From assembly GCA_019918135.1 (NCBI GenBank), contig WBZZ01004797.1, positions 1 to 64,000 of the forward strand: a stretch of 64,000 nucleotides of DNA, written 5' to 3'. The DNA is from Paulinella micropora (Eukaryota > Cercozoa > Imbricatea > Euglyphida > Paulinellidae). The notes under the pieces are model-generated. The model worked only from the letters and a program-made list of their open reading frames with translations. It ran no database searches and had not been told where the DNA came from. Position numbers and translations under genes: made by a program. Below, one piece after another: positions 61,665 to 64,000 of this stretch. How positions within the stretch are numbered: position 1 is the first letter of the stretch; each line of letters starts with the position of its first letter.

Positions 61665-61665
<1 letters not shown>
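61434..61665 (+). repeat. tRNA-headed SINE, copy 4
   Basis: Counterpart of copy 1 in the second array unit. Confidence 0.85.
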
Positions 61666-61730
<65 letters not shown>

Positions 61731-61954
61731 GGACACCGTGATAGCCCAGTGGTCAAGTTCTACCATCTGGGCCCTGTCGCCAGTTCGATTCCCGTCGGTG
61801 CCACCAGTATTTTCATTGAACATACCGGTCCGTCTGGAAGTGTTGGAACTGCCCGTGTGGTGGGTGTCATTAGAGCCTATCGTCAATTCTTCGTACTCCC
61901 CTCACGGGTGAGACGATGGAGGCGCATGTGCAGATTTGCATCAGCCAGAAGCAC

Positions 61955-61955
<1 letters not shown>
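61731..61955 (+). repeat. tRNA-headed SINE, copy 5
   Basis: Counterpart of copy 2 in the second array unit. Confidence 0.85.
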
Positions 61956-62002
<47 letters not shown>

Positions 62003-62060
62003 GGAGGGGTGCACAGTATGGCACCCCACGGGAAGAGGAGGTGGTTGGGCCTCTTCCCAC

Positions 62061-62232
62061 TGGTTTCGAGGCTATGTCGTTGTGTTGGCTCCGAGGCTAT
62101 GTTGTTGTGTTGGTTCCGAGGCTATGTAGTTGTGTTGGTTCCGAGGCTCTGTTGTTGTGTGGGTTCCGAGGCTACGATGTGGGTTCCGAGGCTATGTTGT
62201 TGTGTTGGTTCCGAGGCCATGTCGTTGTGTTG
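62061..62232 (+). repeat. 24-base minisatellite, second array unit
   Basis: Same 172-base block as 59,823-59,994. Confidence 0.85.
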
Positions 62233-62622
62233 TTTTTTATAAGACATACACCACGTGGGATCAAAGGGGTATTTACATTCCGCGATCTAGGGGTGGTGAC
62301 GGGTTTCGAGGCGTCCCAGACACTTACCACAAAACGTCCTCATGCGCTGGCAGACCGCATGAAATGTCTGCTACCCCTGTGAGTACCTCCATGCGGGACC
62401 TACCCAGTCTCGTGGAGCTCTCACGCGGGGAAGATCAATCATTTGTAGTTGATTTCCTGCAAGGTACCCGACACTGTGCGGGTAGTAGGGACTTCCTTTT
62501 GGGGCCTTCTATGCAGGATGGTTAGAGTCACTCTTCCCTCCCCAACATACTCACTGTAGTCCCTGTTGGGTCGAGGGATGGAGGCGCATGGCCCTCGGGC
62601 TCAGCCATGACAGATCAATATA

Positions 62623-62654
<32 letters not shown>

Positions 62655-62655
62655 T

Positions 62656-62922
62656 GGACACCGTGATAGCCCAGTGGTCAAGTTCTACCATCTGGGCCCT
62701 GTCGCCAGTTCGATTCCCGTCGGTGCCACCAGTATTTTCATTGAACGTAACGATCCGTCTGGACCAGTATTTTCATTGAACATACCGGCCCGTCTGGAAG
62801 TGTTGGAACTGCCCTTGCGGGGGTGTCATTAGAGCTTATCGTCAATTCTTCGTACTCCCCTCACGGGTGAGACGATGGAGGCGCATGTGCAGAAATGCAT
62901 CAGCCATTGACAGAGAAGCACT
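62656..62922 (+). repeat. tRNA-headed SINE, copy 6
   Basis: Counterpart of copy 3, with the same internal duplication. Confidence 0.85.
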
Positions 62923-63525
62923 ATTATTATTATTATTATTATTATTATTGTTATTATTACCTCGAACAAGGGTATTGGAGGCTTATGTCCGTTGAGGATA
63001 TGCCATTAGCTGCATCAGTACGCCTCAGATATAGTAAATCTGCCTTGGAGTGTTGACTGTGACATATTTGAGGGAAATCCCGATGAAAAAACCTAGTCAC
63101 ACTTGCTAAACAGAGTTCCAGCCCAATGGCCTCAAGGCGTTAAACTGTGACGCCAACTCATAACCCTTTGGTGGTAGATGCTGGGGAGGAGGGTCGTTGC
63201 GCGCGTAAAAGATCTTAAACTCCGCATATGCTGGTTGATAGCCCAGGACCCAGCAGACACCAGATTGTTATGGTTGGGGTTTCGAGGCAGCTCTAGCAAC
63301 CGCGCTTGGTTTATGCACTTGCACATTCGGTGACGTCTTGCAAGAGGTTGCTGGGACTGCGGAATAACCTCGGCTTAGTGCAGTCTTGCCCTCAGGAGCT
63401 CCATCGGTGGCCCCGATCATCAGGCGAGAGACTGACACGGGGGGGTGGAGGACCTCGAACAAGGGTATTGGAGGCTTATGTCCGTTGAGGATATGCCATT
63501 AGCTGCATCAGTACGCCTCAGATAT

Positions 63526-63612
<87 letters not shown>

Positions 63613-63878
63613 GGACACCGTGATAGCCCAGTGGTCAAGTTCTACCATCTGGGCCCTGTCGCCAGTTCGATTCCCGTCGGTGCCACCAGTATTTTCATTG
63701 AACATACCGATCCGTCTGGACCAGTATTTTCATTGAACATACCGGCCCGTCTGGAAGTGTTGGAACTGCCCTTGCGGGGGTGTCATTAGAGCTTATCGTC
63801 AATTCTTCGTACTCTCCTCACGGGTGAGACGATGGAGGCGCATGTGCAGAAATGCATCAGCCATTGACAGAGAAGCAC

Positions 63879-63879
<1 letters not shown>
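63613..63879 (+). repeat. tRNA-headed SINE, copy 7
   Basis: It has the internal duplication but stands where copy 1 or 4 stood in earlier units, after a long (ATT)n tract. Confidence 0.85.
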
Positions 63880-63915
<36 letters not shown>

Positions 63916-63917
63916 TT

Positions 63918-64000
63918 GGACACCGTGATAGCCCAGTGGTCAAGTTCTACCATCTGGGCCCTGTCGCCAGTTCGATTCCCGTCGGTGCCACCAGTATTTT
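63918..64000 (+). repeat. tRNA-headed SINE, copy 8, cut by the window end
   Basis: Only the tRNA-like head and the first bases of the body are inside the window. Confidence 0.85.

Larger units (their letters stand above)
58503..64000. repeat. Tandem array of 2.2-kb SINE-rich units
   Basis: A landmark starting CCTCGAACAAGGGTATTGG opens units at 58,503, 60,737 and 62,960 (periods 2234 and 2223), and the array runs off the window. Each unit also contains a second copy of the landmark about 490 bases further on. Units are nearly identical except in the lengths of their (ATT)n tracts. A partial unit precedes the first landmark, from about 58,311. Confidence 0.9.

Noticed and set aside
58358-63488. 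Repeated 60-64-residue frames starting [17 protein letters not shown] or MCKCINQ
   Set aside because: They recur only because the array repeats. Both strands are equally open and no domain is visible.
59202-63993. Eight tRNA-like sequences as tRNA genes
   Set aside because: All sit at the head of the same repeat with an (ATT)n tail and show a weak T-stem, so they are SINE heads.

Overview
This is a piece of eukaryotic chromosome made almost entirely of mobile DNA. I recognised no host gene. The host cannot be named from the sequence. Protein-primed DNA viruses sitting beside a Ty3/gypsy element, a tRNA-headed SINE family and long (ATT)n and (TATC)n tracts point to a protist or an invertebrate.

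Layout. Positions 1-~15,450 hold the right-hand part of element A, a Polinton / Mavirus-like (virophage-type) integrated virus. Positions 15,515-~19,900 hold an inverted protein-primed DNA polymerase gene (called C here). Positions ~20,000-41,560 hold element B, a second and more complete Polinton / Mavirus-like copy in the same orientation as A. Positions 41,601-43,957 form a large inverted repeat. Positions 43,958-46,067 are mostly featureless, apart from a gag-type zinc-knuckle fragment. Positions 46,068-56,660 hold a Ty3/gypsy LTR retrotransposon on the minus strand, with 240-bp LTRs that differ at about five positions. Positions 57,144-58,312 hold a GC-rich direct duplication and microsatellites. 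From 58,503 to the window end runs a tandem array of 2.2-kb units, each packed with copies of a tRNA-headed SINE with (ATT)n tails.

How the viral genes fit together. Both copies share one gene set: protein-primed PolB (replication), retrovirus-type integrase (insertion), packaging ATPase, adenain-like protease, penton and major capsid protein in the order known from Mavirus-type virophages, plus a small basic core-like protein, a long trimeric-type fibre with a C-terminal self-cleaving chaperone domain, a membrane protein, a cysteine-rich protein and several conserved unknowns. Element B also carries a GIY-YIG nuclease and ExoX-C-like genes. Both copies are fossils: A shows about four to five breaks, B about ten, C about three. 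The morphogenesis and fibre modules of A and B are close relatives, whereas the integrase ends and the polymerases are far more diverged, so the copies are mosaics.

Hidden structure. The most unusual signal is a family of paired-hairpin elements of about 105-175 bp. There are three in A and four in B, all in gaps between genes and often touching start or stop codons. Outer boxes TGATATT/AATATCA and inner boxes AACATCG/CGATGTT are shared while the hairpin arms and loops vary, and most sites are occupied in only one copy. A 20-bp palindrome family is nested inside some of them and has also entered a coding gene in frame. A 102-bp palindrome lies between the two head-to-head polymerases, and a hairpin with a compensatory base change is conserved near the integrase end of both copies.
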